Positions 16,748 through 27,630 of a stretch of DNA of 57,841 bases are shown in pieces. Source of the DNA: Nonomuraea zeae (GTDB lineage: Bacteria > Actinomycetota > Actinomycetes > Streptosporangiales > Streptosporangiaceae); contig NZ_VCKX01000042.1 of NCBI RefSeq assembly GCF_005889725.1, positions 1-57,841 of the forward strand, in the 5' to 3' direction. Positions within the stretch are counted from its first letter, which is position 1; the number at the start of each line of letters is the position of its first letter. The notes beneath the pieces were generated by a model. That model had not been told where the DNA came from. It worked only from the letters and a program-made list of their open reading frames with translations, and did not search any database. Made by a program: the position numbers and the translations under genes.

Positions 16748-17590
16748 ATGCAGGACAAGGCTCTACTGACCATCGCCGCCCGCCTGGCCGAGGTGCCGGG
16801 CGTGGTCGCGGTCGCGCTGGGCGGCAGCCGGGCCCGTGGCACCCACCGCCCCGACTCCGACATCGACCTCGGCCTCTACTACCGGGGCCCGCTCGCGGTG
16901 GCCGACCTGCGCGCGCTCGCGCACGAGCTCACCGGAGCCGACACCGAGGTGACCGAGCCGGGCGGCTGGGGTCCGTGGGTGGACGGCGGCGGCTGGCTCG
17001 ACGTGGACGGGTGGCGGGTGGACTGGATCTACCGGGAGCTCGGCCGGGTGCAGGCGATCTGGCGGGAGTGCGTGGCCGGGCATTACGAGACCGGCATCCA
17101 GGCGGGGCATCCGCTGGGGTTCTACTCGCACGCCTACGCGGGCGAGGTCGCGATGTGCCGGATCCTGGCCGACCCCACCGGCGAGCTGACGGCGCTGCGG
17201 GCGCAGGTCGCCGCGTACCCGCCGGCGCTGCGTGCGGCGCTGGTGCGCGGGCTGTGGGAGGCCGGCTTCGCGCTGCAGATCGCCCGGTACGGCGCGGCCG
17301 GCCGCGACCCCGCGTACACGGCCGGCTGCCTGTTCCGTGCGATCGGCGTCGCGTGCCACGCGCTGCACGCCGCCGACGGCGCCTGGCTGATCAACGAGAA
17401 GGGCATGGTCGCGGCGGCCGGCCGGCTGCCGTCGGCGCCCGACGGCTTCGCCGACCGGGCTCAGGCGCTGCTCGCGTCCGTCGGGCAGACCCCTGAGGAG
17501 ATGGAACGAGCCATCGCCGGCGCCGAGCGGCTCATCGCCGAGGTGCGGACCGCCTGCGACTCAGCGCTTCGGGGTGAGACCGGCCAGTAG
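16748..17590 (+). CDS. nucleotidyltransferase domain-containing protein
   Basis: This 280-residue protein has an N-terminal pol-beta-like nucleotidyltransferase domain with the signature GGSRARGTHRPDSDIDLGLYY (G-S followed by D-x-D) at about residues 26-46, plus a helical C-terminal part. The layout resembles aminoglycoside nucleotidyltransferase-like and DUF4037 proteins. The AMP acceptor, whether antibiotic, protein or RNA, is not deducible. The start is ATG 16748. The gene overlaps the 3' end of the convergent membrane protein gene by 30 bp. Confidence 0.85.
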   Translation: MQDKALLTIAARLAEVPGVVAVALGGSRARGTHRPDSDIDLGLYYRGPLAVADLRALAHELTGADTEVTEPGGWGPWVDGGGWLDVDGWRVDWIYRELGRVQAIWRECVAGHYETGIQAGHPLGFYSHAYAGEVAMCRILADPTGELTALRAQVAAYPPALRAALVRGLWEAGFALQIARYGAAGRDPAYTAGCLFRAIGVACHALHAADGAWLINEKGMVAAAGRLPSAPDGFADRAQALLASVGQTPEEMERAIAGAERLIAEVRTACDSALRGETGQ

Positions 17591-18046
17591 GAGGAGGAGC
17601 GCGCTCTGGGCCAGCATGCCGGGCGCGAGCGGCGGGGCGTTGCCGACCGACTTGGTGAGCGCGTACCACCATTGGGTGAGCGGGGAGAGCGTGTCCCAGG
17701 CCGGGTCGAACCCGCCGGAGCCGTGGTTGACGGAGACGTGCGTGAAGACGCCGTACACCGAGGCGAGCAGCACGACCACCGCGAGCACGCGGGCGGTGGT
17801 CAGGGCGCCACCGGAGTCGCGCAGGGCGAGCAGCACCAGCGCGACCGCGAGGAGCGCCAGCGCGACCCAGGGGATCAGCTGCACCGGGCTCTGCCAGTGG
17901 CGTTCGAAGGCCAGCTCGGACGCCGCGCCCAGGATGCCGATCGCGACCAGCACGAGGAGTCCGAGGCGCAGCGTCAAGGGGCCGTTCCGGGCGAGCCGCC
18001 GCCGGCCGGTCGGCTGCTCAAGGGTTTCAGGGGGCGTTGAGGTCAT
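17561..18046 (-). CDS. small integral membrane protein, 4 TM
   Basis: This 161-residue protein has a cytoplasmic Arg-rich N-terminus and four predicted helices: LGLLVLVAIGILGAASEL, IPWVALALLAVALVLLAL, ARVLAVVVLLASVYGVFTH and a last one near the C-terminus (MLAQSALLLLLAGL). A short extracytoplasmic loop between helices 3 and 4 is aromatic. I do not recognise a family. It converges on, and slightly overlaps, the nucleotidyltransferase gene. Confidence 0.75.
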   Translation of the reverse strand: MTSTPPETLEQPTGRRRLARNGPLTLRLGLLVLVAIGILGAASELAFERHWQSPVQLIPWVALALLAVALVLLALRDSGGALTTARVLAVVVLLASVYGVFTHVSVNHGSGGFDPAWDTLSPLTQWWYALTKSVGNAPPLAPGMLAQSALLLLLAGLTPKR

Positions 18047-18150
18047 GCGGGACCACCGTCCGATGCGAGCGTTCAGTCGACTCCAAGGTTTCCGGCGAGC
18101 TTCAGAGAAACCTCAGTGGATTCTGAAGATCTGGTGAGAATGCGCGCCGA

Positions 18151-18711
18151 TCAGGTGGTCGCGCTCCGGTGGTCGAGCACGGCCTCGAAGACCTCCGCCA
18201 GCTCGGCGGCGTCCTCGCCGGCATGGTGTGTGTGGGGGACCCGCTCAAGCCCCAGCCGGTGCTTGATGATCCCCTTACGGGTCTCGGCCCACTCGCAGCC
18301 GGTCAGCCCCATCCAATAGCTGCGCAGGTCGACGCCCGAGCCCGTCGCCCCGAACGGGCTCTTGCCGGTGAAGCGCATGAAGTACCAGTGCACGAACATC
18401 CCGTCCCACACGGCGGGCGCGGCGAGGAAGACCGGGCGGCCGATCGTCCGCAGGTGGCCGATCCAGCGCGCGGCCGCCGCCATCGCCTGCTCGGGGGCGG
18501 GCGCCTCGCGGCGCAGCCGCTCGCGGTCGAGCCCCGAGACGGCCAGCGCCGCGGGCACGAAGTCGTCGGAGATCGGCCGCAGCTCCGTGTAGAACGTCAG
18601 GTCCGCCCGCCCCGCGACGGCCATGCCCAGGGAGATCATGCTGTACGGGCCGGGGATGGGCCCGTCTGCCTCCACGTCGACGGCGACGTACAGCTCGGGG
18701 AGTCGGGACAC
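18151..18711 (-). CDS. DEDD-family 3'-5' exonuclease
   Basis: This 186-residue exonuclease-like protein has Exo I YVAVDVEADGPIPGPYSMISLG (the D-x-E pair), a central SGLDRERLRREAPAPEQAM segment, and Exo III-like HHAGEDAAELAEVF with the final catalytic Asp. Actinobacterial proteins with this exact beginning are usually about 180 residues, which favours GTG 18711. In-frame ATGs at 18753 and 18762 would add an unconserved leader. A housekeeping RNA- or DNA-trimming role is likely but the substrate is unknown. Confidence 0.8.
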   Translation of the reverse strand: MSRLPELYVAVDVEADGPIPGPYSMISLGMAVAGRADLTFYTELRPISDDFVPAALAVSGLDRERLRREAPAPEQAMAAAARWIGHLRTIGRPVFLAAPAVWDGMFVHWYFMRFTGKSPFGATGSGVDLRSYWMGLTGCEWAETRKGIIKHRLGLERVPHTHHAGEDAAELAEVFEAVLDHRSATT

Positions 18712-18957
18712 GGCCGCAAGGATAGGGGGAAGTCCCGCGCCGGCACCAGGCATTTCAGCCATGGGCCCGCCGGCCCGGGCGCGAGCCGGCGGGGTCACTC
18801 GCTGAGGTTCCTCATGCACCACATCTGCACGACATTCGCACACCACCCTGCTGGATCGGCGCGGTTGTGTGCGGTGTGCTCGAAGGGGCGGGGCAAAGGC
18901 CGCAAGGCGCCGATAACTGTCGAAAAGGTCTGGCGGGCTGGATCGCGCACGGTCAGG

Positions 18958-19848
18958 ATGGCGATGAGACAGGGGCGGGAGGTGCCGCGCGTGGGGGACT
19001 GGATCAACGAGCCGATCGTGGACCCGGCGATTCCCGGCCGGGACCGGTGGCGCCTGTCCGGGGCGACGCCGCTGCTCGGCCGCCCGGACCCCGAGCCGTC
19101 GCGCTGGGTGCGGCTCCTGTTCGGGAGCTTCTCGGCCGTCGCCGCGGTGAGCGCGCCCGTGCTCGCCGTGCTGGCCTTCGAGAGTGGCCACGAGACGGCC
19201 GGGATCGCGGCCGTGTTCGTCTTCCTCCTCGCGGTCCTCTTCTCCGGCGTCGCGGGCAGCGGCAGGCACGAGCGGCTGACCCGCCGCTACGCCGGCCGCT
19301 ACGTCGTCCCCGCGACCCTCGACCCCACCGGCCTCAGCCTGCTGACCAGGGCACGGCAGGCGATCGAGGACGTGTCCGCCTCCCGGGTGCACCGGCTGGG
19401 CCTGCTCGACGCCATCGCCAACGACGTGGTGCTGCCCGGCCGGCTGTGGGACGTCGCCCGCCTCCTGCGTACCCAGGCGGCGCTGCGCGCCGAGCAGGCC
19501 GAGGCGATGAAGGAGCTGATGACGCCCGAGCTCGCGGCCGTGCTCGAACCGCAGCGGCAGGCCCTGGAGCGCTCGGTGGCGGCCGTCACCGAGCGCGTGT
19601 GGGAGCTGGAGGTGTACGCGAGCCGGGTCCGGGCGGCCGACTCGGCGCTGCGCGCCCACGAGCTGCAGAAGAGCAACGATCGCTATCGGGACCTGCTGGC
19701 GCAGACCGGCGACGCCGAGGGGCTGCGGGAGCTGACCGACCAGGCCGACGTCCTCACCGAGAGCCTGCGCGAGGCCATCGAGGCGGGCCAGAGCCTGGAG
19801 TCGGCCCCGAAACCGGCACCGATACCGGCACCGAAACCGAGCGACTGA
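18958..19848 (+). CDS. membrane protein with C-terminal coiled coil
   Basis: This 296-residue protein has two adjacent transmembrane helices (VRLLFGSFSAVAAVSAPVLAV and AGIAAVFVFLLAVLFSGV, about residues 57-102) followed by a long charged helical region. The latter is rich in heptad-like Leu/Ala/Glu/Arg (RTQAALRAEQAEAMKELM; YRDLLAQTGDAEGLRELT), predicted to be a coiled coil in the cytoplasm. The C-terminus is a short PAPKP repeat. Family and function are not recognised. The start is uncertain: ATG 18958 or 18964, or GTG 18982. Confidence 0.7.
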   Translation: MAMRQGREVPRVGDWINEPIVDPAIPGRDRWRLSGATPLLGRPDPEPSRWVRLLFGSFSAVAAVSAPVLAVLAFESGHETAGIAAVFVFLLAVLFSGVAGSGRHERLTRRYAGRYVVPATLDPTGLSLLTRARQAIEDVSASRVHRLGLLDAIANDVVLPGRLWDVARLLRTQAALRAEQAEAMKELMTPELAAVLEPQRQALERSVAAVTERVWELEVYASRVRAADSALRAHELQKSNDRYRDLLAQTGDAEGLRELTDQADVLTESLREAIEAGQSLESAPKPAPIPAPKPSD

Positions 19849-19901
19849 GCCGAGTGACTGAGCCGAATGACTGAGCCGAGCGACTGGGCCGAGCGACTGA
19901 G
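19837..19901. repeat. 13-bp tandem repeat, five copies
   Basis: CCGAGCGACTGAG-like units start at 19837, 19850, 19863, 19876 and 19889, each differing by at most two bases. The first copy supplies the stop codon of the membrane protein gene and the rest fill the spacer before the convergent lpd gene. Confidence 0.9.
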
Positions 19902-19946
19902 CCGCCGGCGTGATCGGCGCGGTCCGCCGCACCGATCATCCGGTCG

Positions 19947-21326
<1,380 letters not shown>

Positions 21327-21365
21327 GAGTCGGACCATACCGTCCGGCCGCCGCTGCCCCCGAAC

Positions 21366-21740
21366 CTACACCTCCACCTTGTACGGCAGGTCGAGCTCAT
21401 CAGCGCAAACCCCGCGGATCCCCCAGTTGACCTTGGGCATCTCGATGATGGTGATCTCCACGTCTTGGGGGTCGTATCCGGATTTCCGGTAGATCTCCCG
21501 GATCAGGGCCCGCTTGGCGTCGTCGCTGCGGCCGGTGAAGCAGACGATCTCGATGATCAGGTAGCCCGGGCCCCGCTGCGGAGCCACGAAGTCGTCCTCG
21601 TCCAGGAGCAGGAACCGGTGGAACCGCTTGTCCTCCGGCAGCCCCCACGCCTCGACCAGGCAGGATTGGAGCAGGTCGGAGACCTCTTTCTGGCGCCCCG
21701 CCCACACGTCCCTGCGCCCGTACACCTTCACCTGTGCCAT
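21366..21740 (-). CDS. tautomerase/MIF-like small protein
   Basis: This 124-residue protein has the look of the tautomerase superfamily: a beta strand start (MAQVKVYGRRDVWAGRQKEV), WGLPEDKRFHRFLLLDEDDF, then YLIIEIVCFTGRSDDAKRAL and VEITIIEMPKVNWGIRG. The catalytic N-terminal proline of 4-oxalocrotonate tautomerases is not present after Met (Ala instead), so classical tautomerase chemistry is doubtful. ATG 21740 was chosen over 21749 on family appearance. It lies 39 bp upstream of lpd on the same strand and may be co-transcribed. Confidence 0.75.
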   Translation of the reverse strand: MAQVKVYGRRDVWAGRQKEVSDLLQSCLVEAWGLPEDKRFHRFLLLDEDDFVAPQRGPGYLIIEIVCFTGRSDDAKRALIREIYRKSGYDPQDVEITIIEMPKVNWGIRGVCADELDLPYKVEV

Positions 21741-21772
21741 GCCCGCCAATATAGGACGTCAAGATAGAAGGC

Positions 21773-22423
21773 GTGATCCGCATACTTCTGGCCGACGACG
21801 AGGCCATGATCCGGGCCGGTGTCCGGGCGATCCTGGCCTCCGACCCGTCGCTGGAGGTGGTGGCCGAGGCGGGCGACGGCAGGCAGGCCGTCGACCTGGC
21901 CATCGGGCACCGGCCCGACGTGGCGCTGCTCGACATCCGCATGCCCAGGCTCGACGGCCTGGGGGCGGCGGCCGAGCTGCGCAGGGTCGCGCCGGACACG
22001 GCCGTGGTGATGCTGACCACATTCGGGGAGGACGACTACATCGCCAAGGCGCTCGACGTCGGGGCCAGCGGGTTCCTGCTCAAGTCCGGCGACCCGCGCG
22101 AGCTGATCGCGGGGATCCACGCGGTGGCCGGCGGGGCCGCCTACCTCTCGCCCACGGTCGCCCAGCGGGTCATCGCCCAGCTCTCCGGCGGCCGGATGGC
22201 CAAGGGCGCGCGGGCCCGCGACCGGATAGAGAGGCTCACCGAGCGCGAGCGGGAGGTCCTGGGCCTGGTCGGCGCCGGGATGTCCAACGCGGAGATCGCG
22301 CGGGAGATGCACATCGTGGAGGGCACGGTGAAGGCGTACGTGAGCGCCATCCTCACCCGGCTCGGCGTACGCAACCGCGTACAGGCCGCGATCATCGCCT
22401 ACGAGGCCGGGTTGGTAGCCTGA
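21773..22423 (+). CDS. NarL/FixJ-family response regulator, orphan
   Basis: This 216-residue two-component response regulator has a receiver domain with acidic pocket Asp8/Asp9, phospho-acceptor Asp54 (ALLDIRMPRLDG), Thr82 and Lys104 (LLKSGDP), then a LuxR-type HTH (LTEREREVLGLVGAGMSNAE; VEGTVKAYVSAILTRLGV). All conserved phosphorylation residues are present, so it should be a normal switch. No histidine kinase gene lies next to it. The GTG start at 21773 and the 6-bp gap to pyrD suggest that both are on one transcript. Confidence 0.93.
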   Translation: MIRILLADDEAMIRAGVRAILASDPSLEVVAEAGDGRQAVDLAIGHRPDVALLDIRMPRLDGLGAAAELRRVAPDTAVVMLTTFGEDDYIAKALDVGASGFLLKSGDPRELIAGIHAVAGGAAYLSPTVAQRVIAQLSGGRMAKGARARDRIERLTEREREVLGLVGAGMSNAEIAREMHIVEGTVKAYVSAILTRLGVRNRVQAAIIAYEAGLVA

Positions 22424-22429
22424 CCCGTG

Positions 22430-23482
<1,053 letters not shown>

Positions 23483-23531
23483 TCCAGGGCCCCGGCGCCG
23501 GGTCGCCGGCGAGCGGCCCGCCCGCTGACGC

Positions 23532-25124
23532 TCACACGCTCGGTCTGGTCGACTCCGCGCTGTGTGTCATGGCGTCGATGCGGTCCATGACGTCCCTGAC
23601 CTGGACGCCGCTCGGCCGGTGCGGGCGCCGCCGCTGCCAGGGGTGGGGCCCGGCGAGCGGCCGATATTCCACGCCGATCGCGTCCAGCCGCCCCAGATGC
23701 TCCCGCAGCCGCCCGGTGAAGTCGGGGGCGGCCGCGCCGGACCAGGCCACCTCGGCGAGCGCGCAGGCCCGCGGCCACAGGCGGTAGTCCACCGTGCGCG
23801 CGTCCGGCACGCGTTCGGTCCAGAGCTGCGCCTGGACACCGATCACGCGCTCGCGCTCCTCCTCGGCCCAGTCCGCCGGCGCGGGCGCGAACGCGGCCAC
23901 GTCCGCCACCGTGGTCGCGTCGCCGATGGCCATCGGCTCGTCGGCCGAGGCCGCCTCCGCGTAGTCGAAGTACAGCGGGAACACCGGCGTCGCGATCACG
24001 TCGTGCCCCGCGGCGGCGGCCCGGCGGCCCACGCCCATGCCGCGCCACGGCATCACCAGCGTGTCCTGCCGCAGCCCGCCGCTGACGAACGCCTCGTCCC
24101 ACACCACGGCCCTGGAGCCGCGCTCGGCCAGCGCGTCCGCGAGCCGGCGCAGGAACCACGCCTGCAGGTCGTTCGTGGTGGCCAGGCCGAGCGAGTCACG
24201 GTAGGCGTTGATCTCCGCCGACTCCGCCCAGTGGTCGAGCACCACCTCGTCGCCGCCGATGTGCACGTACGGGGTCTCGCCCAGCGCCCCGATCACCTCG
24301 TCGAAGATCGTGGTCAGGAACTCGACGGTCGGCGGCAGCGGCGACAGGATCGCGGGGGAGATGCCCCACCGGTCCAGCACGTCGTAGCGCTCCCCGGTCG
24401 CCCCGAGCGCCGGGTAGGCGGCCAGGATCGCCGACGCGTGCCCGGGCACGTCGATCTCGGGGACGACCGTGACGCAGCGGGAGCGGGCGTAGGCGCCGAT
24501 CTCCGCCAGGTCCGCGAGCGAGTAGTAGCCGCCGTGCGGCAGGTCGTCGTAGGCGTCCGGCTCCTTGTAGTAGTTGGTCGCCGTCCGCGGCCGGTGGGAG
24601 GAGACCTCGTGCAGCAGCGGATAGGCCCTGCTCTCCACCCGCCAGCCCTGGTCGTCCACCAGATGGAGGTGCAGGCGGTTTAGCTTGTGCATCGCCATGA
24701 GGTCGATCAGGCGCAGGACCTCCCGCTTGGGGAAGAAGTGCCGCGCCACGTCCAGGTGCAGCCCACGCCAGGCGAACCGGGGCGCGTCCTCGATCCGTAC
24801 TCCGGGAAGGGGCCAGGCCGCGCCGGTGGAGAACCGGTAGGAGGCGTCGGGCAGCAACTGGTGCAGCGACTGCGCCGCGTAGAACGCCCCCGCCCGCCCG
24901 CCGGCCACGATCTCGGCGCCCCGCGAGCCGGTCGTCAAACGGTAGGCCTCAGGGCCGAGCGCGGGATCCCGGCGCACGTCGATGTCGCCGGAGTCGCCGG
25001 GACGCAGGTCGAGCGTGGGCAGCGCGAGGCGTACGGCGTCGGCCAGATCGCCGGACACCGTCGCGCCCGAGGTCAGCTCACAAGAGCCGGAAAGATCATT
25101 GAGCAGCGCAGGGCGAGGAATCAT
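23532..25124 (-). CDS. beta-N-acetylhexosaminidase, glycoside hydrolase family 20
   Basis: This 530-residue GH20 enzyme removes terminal N-acetylhexosamine residues. A GH20b-like N-terminal domain (residues 1-110) is followed by the catalytic barrel with RFAWRGLHLDVARHFF, LHLHLVDDQGWR, VVPEIDVPGHASA and the catalytic pair Asp292-Glu293 in VHIGGDEVVLDHW, plus a WDEAF segment and a late TERVPDARTVDYRLWPR motif. No signal peptide is visible, so it is probably cytoplasmic, which suits turnover of imported chitobiose or muropeptides. Its ATG overlaps the stop of the upstream amidase gene (ATGA), so the two are coupled. Confidence 0.93.
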   Translation of the reverse strand: MIPRPALLNDLSGSCELTSGATVSGDLADAVRLALPTLDLRPGDSGDIDVRRDPALGPEAYRLTTGSRGAEIVAGGRAGAFYAAQSLHQLLPDASYRFSTGAAWPLPGVRIEDAPRFAWRGLHLDVARHFFPKREVLRLIDLMAMHKLNRLHLHLVDDQGWRVESRAYPLLHEVSSHRPRTATNYYKEPDAYDDLPHGGYYSLADLAEIGAYARSRCVTVVPEIDVPGHASAILAAYPALGATGERYDVLDRWGISPAILSPLPPTVEFLTTIFDEVIGALGETPYVHIGGDEVVLDHWAESAEINAYRDSLGLATTNDLQAWFLRRLADALAERGSRAVVWDEAFVSGGLRQDTLVMPWRGMGVGRRAAAAGHDVIATPVFPLYFDYAEAASADEPMAIGDATTVADVAAFAPAPADWAEEERERVIGVQAQLWTERVPDARTVDYRLWPRACALAEVAWSGAAAPDFTGRLREHLGRLDAIGVEYRPLAGPHPWQRRRPHRPSGVQVRDVMDRIDAMTHSAESTRPSV

Positions 25125-25948
25125 GGTTTGAGATAGTGCTGCAATCCGTTCGCCAGCGCCACCGCGATCTTCTGCCGGAACTTGGGGTCCTGGAACTTGG
25201 CCGCCTCTGCGGCGTTGCGCATGTTGCCGGACTCCAGGAACACCTTCGGCACCGTCGACAGGTTGAGCCCGCCGAGGTCGTTGCGGTAGTCGAGCGCCTT
25301 GGTGCCGATGTAGGTGGAGTAGGGCAGGCCCGTGCCCTTGGCGTAGGAGTCGCGGATGGCGATCCCCAGCTTGCTGGAGGCGCCCACGACCTTGTCGACC
25401 GGCCCGTTGATCTTCTTGGGCATGATCACGTGGAAGCCGTGGTTGGCCGGTGCGGAGCCGTCGGCGTGCACGGAGATGGCGGCGTCGGCGCGGGCCTTGT
25501 TGCCGATCGCGGCCCGCTGGGTGATGCAGGGCCCGACGCTGTCGTTGTCGGACCTGGTCAGCTTCACCTTGGCGCCGCGGCGTTCGAGGATCTTGACCAG
25601 GCGCTTGGAGACGTCCCAGGTGAAGGCGGCCTCGGTGTAGCCGTTGTTCGTGGACGTGCCGGTCGTGTCGCAGGCCTTCCACTGGGTCAGCACGTTGACC
25701 TTGCGGTTGATGGCCTTCGGGTTGCGGAAGTTGCCGCCGTTGTGGCCGGGGTCGATGACGATGACCTTGCCGTCGAGCGGCTTGGCCTCCGGCGGGGCCT
25801 GCTGCGCGGGTGTGCCGGCCGTAGAGGCCTGCGCCGCCGCGGTCGCGGGGGCGGCCTGACCTGCCGCGGCGCCACCGGAGCCGGCGCCGCCGCACGCGGA
25901 GGCGATCAGGCCGCAAACGGCGAGGACTGAGGCTGGTAGAGCACGCAT
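25121..25948 (-). CDS. N-acetylmuramoyl-L-alanine amidase (Amidase_3), lipoprotein
   Basis: This 275-residue zinc amidase cleaves the MurNAc-L-Ala bond of peptidoglycan. A lipoprotein signal peptide (MRALPASVLAVCGLIASAC) is followed by a Gly/Ala/Pro linker and the Amidase_3 domain: VIVIDPGHNGGN with the first zinc His, RAAIGNKARADAAISVHADGS with the second His, and a C-terminal FLESGNMRNAAEAAKF with the catalytic Glu. ATG 25948 was preferred over a TTG 9 nt upstream. It overlaps the GH20 gene start, giving a cell-wall-cutting pair with one surface and one probably cytoplasmic member. Confidence 0.93.
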   Translation of the reverse strand: MRALPASVLAVCGLIASACGGAGSGGAAAGQAAPATAAAQASTAGTPAQQAPPEAKPLDGKVIVIDPGHNGGNFRNPKAINRKVNVLTQWKACDTTGTSTNNGYTEAAFTWDVSKRLVKILERRGAKVKLTRSDNDSVGPCITQRAAIGNKARADAAISVHADGSAPANHGFHVIMPKKINGPVDKVVGASSKLGIAIRDSYAKGTGLPYSTYIGTKALDYRNDLGGLNLSTVPKVFLESGNMRNAAEAAKFQDPKFRQKIAVALANGLQHYLKP

Positions 25949-26045
25949 GCCGTCCAACCTACGGCAAAGCAGGAGCTCAAGCCCGTCTTATGCCAAGTAC
26001 GGCGCGTGCGCCGCGCCGTACGCCCTCACCTGGCTCGCGGGCCCC

Positions 26046-26294
26046 TCACCAGACGTGCTCGCCGACCTCCTGCCGTTCGAGCAGGGCGGCCAGCTCCCGC
26101 GCGTCCTCGGCGTCGAGCCCGAGAACGACGCGGGGGCGGCCCCATGGATGATCGAGCGAGTGGGCGACATAGCTGGCGACGGACTCCGCGCCGCCGTCGA
26201 TGCCCCGTCCCCTGTTCGCTCGCCAGTGCCCCCAGGCGCGCTCTAGCTCGGCCGCGGCGCGCTGGGCGCAGGACACCAATTCCGGATCACGCAT
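26046..26294 (-). CDS. small conserved hypothetical protein
   Basis: This 82-residue, probably soluble protein starts MRDPELVSCAQRAAAELERAW and includes SVASYVAHSLDHPWGRPRVVLG before an acidic Leu-rich end. I recognise no domain. Coding bias is good and the start at 26294 avoids a leader that is less protein-like. It lies 97 bp upstream of the amidase gene on the same strand, and downstream of the LacI gene beyond a terminator. Confidence 0.6.
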   Translation of the reverse strand: MRDPELVSCAQRAAAELERAWGHWRANRGRGIDGGAESVASYVAHSLDHPWGRPRVVLGLDAEDARELAALLERQEVGEHVW

Positions 26295-26366
26295 GACTGT
26301 TCCCCCCGGATCAGATCGTGACCGGACCGAACCGGCCACAATTAGCATGACCCTGACGAGTAAACC

Positions 26367-26392
26367 GCCGTGAGGCCGCGCCGCCTCACGGC
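26367..26392 (-). terminator. intrinsic terminator after the LacI-family gene
   Basis: A perfect 10-bp stem (GCCGTGAGGC with GCCTCACGGC) and 6-nt loop lie 22 bp past the end of the LacI-family gene. On the minus strand it is followed by GGTTTA. Confidence 0.75.
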
Positions 26393-26414
26393 TTGACTCA
26401 GGTTTGGCGCTCTC

Positions 26415-27464
26415 TTAGGCCGGACCCGTGCTCCGTCGCACGATCAGCTCCGGGCGGACCTCCCGCAGGCGCGCGACCTTGGCAGGATCCCCGATCCGGT
26501 CGCTGAGCAGCGCGGCGGCCGACCTGCCCATGGCGCGGCGAGGCTGGTCGACAGAGGTCAGCGAGATGTGGCGAGAGGCCGACAGATGCGTGTTGTCGTA
26601 GCCGATCACCGAGAGGTCCTCCGGCACGCGCAGGTCCAGCTCGGCGGCGGCGGACAGCACGCCCAGCGCCACCGCGTCGTTGGCCGCGAAGATCGCAGTC
26701 GGCCTCGGGTCGCGGGTCAGCAGCGCGAGCGCGGCCTCTCTGCCGCCGTCCTCTGTCGACTCGGCGGCCTCGACCATGATGTACGGCGCCAGCGAGTGCC
26801 TGCGCATCGCCACGAGGTAACCCTCGCAGCGTGAGGACCTGGCGCCCTCGATGTGCGCGATCCGCTTGTGGCCGAGCTCGACCAGATGGTCGATGGCCAG
26901 GCGGGCGCCGAGCTGGTCGTCGTCGACCACGATGTCGACTCCGTCGAGCTCGATGTCACGTTCCCCTACGACGACGGTCGGGGTGTAGGCGGTGGCCTCG
27001 ATCAGCGTCTCGCTGGTCGGTGCGATGCCCAGCAGGACCAGCCCGTCGACTCTGAGCTCGAGGAAGGCCTCCACGGCCTCGTCCTCGAACGCCGGGTCCC
27101 ACTGGCTGTTCCCGATCAGCATGCGCAGCCCGTCGCCGTGCAGGCTCTCCTGCAGACCGTCGAGGAACTCGGCGTAGAACGGATTGTGCAGGTCGGCGAC
27201 GAGCGCGCCCACCAGGTGTGTACGACCTTCGACCAGGCTCCTCGCGACCGCGTTCGGCCGGTAGCCGAGCTCGCGGGCCGCCTGGAGCACGGCCTGGCGC
27301 CGGTGCTCACTCACGTGCGGGGAACCGCGTAGCACGAGTGAGACCAGCGATTTCGAGACGCCGGCTCGCTCGGCGACGTTGCGGATGGTGGGTCTGGGCC
27401 GAGGCAGTGCGTCTACCTCTCTGAGCTCAGCGATGGTTGAAGTGTTGACGGGCGGTCCTGACAT
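26415..27464 (-). CDS. LacI-family transcriptional regulator
   Basis: This 349-residue LacI/GalR repressor has an N-terminal HTH at residues about 27-75 (TIRNVAERAGVSKSLVSLVL; hinge helix RPNAVARSLVEGRTHLVG) and a periplasmic-binding-like effector domain (VGALVADLHNPFYAEFLDGL; FAANDAVALGVLSAA; VPEDLSVIGYDNTHLSA). Such proteins usually sense a sugar or nucleoside. ATG 27464 is preceded by GGGGAG with 4-nt spacing. No transporter or catabolic operon is adjacent, so it may act on distant genes or on the nearby GH20/amidase unit. Confidence 0.93.
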   Translation of the reverse strand: MSGPPVNTSTIAELREVDALPRPRPTIRNVAERAGVSKSLVSLVLRGSPHVSEHRRQAVLQAARELGYRPNAVARSLVEGRTHLVGALVADLHNPFYAEFLDGLQESLHGDGLRMLIGNSQWDPAFEDEAVEAFLELRVDGLVLLGIAPTSETLIEATAYTPTVVVGERDIELDGVDIVVDDDQLGARLAIDHLVELGHKRIAHIEGARSSRCEGYLVAMRRHSLAPYIMVEAAESTEDGGREAALALLTRDPRPTAIFAANDAVALGVLSAAAELDLRVPEDLSVIGYDNTHLSASRHISLTSVDQPRRAMGRSAAALLSDRIGDPAKVARLREVRPELIVRRSTGPA

Positions 27465-27630
27465 GTGTCTCCCCCGCGATGCGGAAATGGGCACCTGTCT
27501 CACCAAACGATCGAGTCCGCCGCAGGGTACGGGTTACTAACTGATCAACTGAGTCCATCCCGCGATAAGGGGGATATTGACTGGATCGTCACACGTCAGC
27601 CCCGGGCACACCGTCGGATACTGTGCAGGT

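Noticed and set aside
27530..27560. TGATCA-centred pseudo-palindrome between the LacI and TetR genes
   Set aside because: Symmetry extends only six bases and breaks outside the core, too weak to call an operator.
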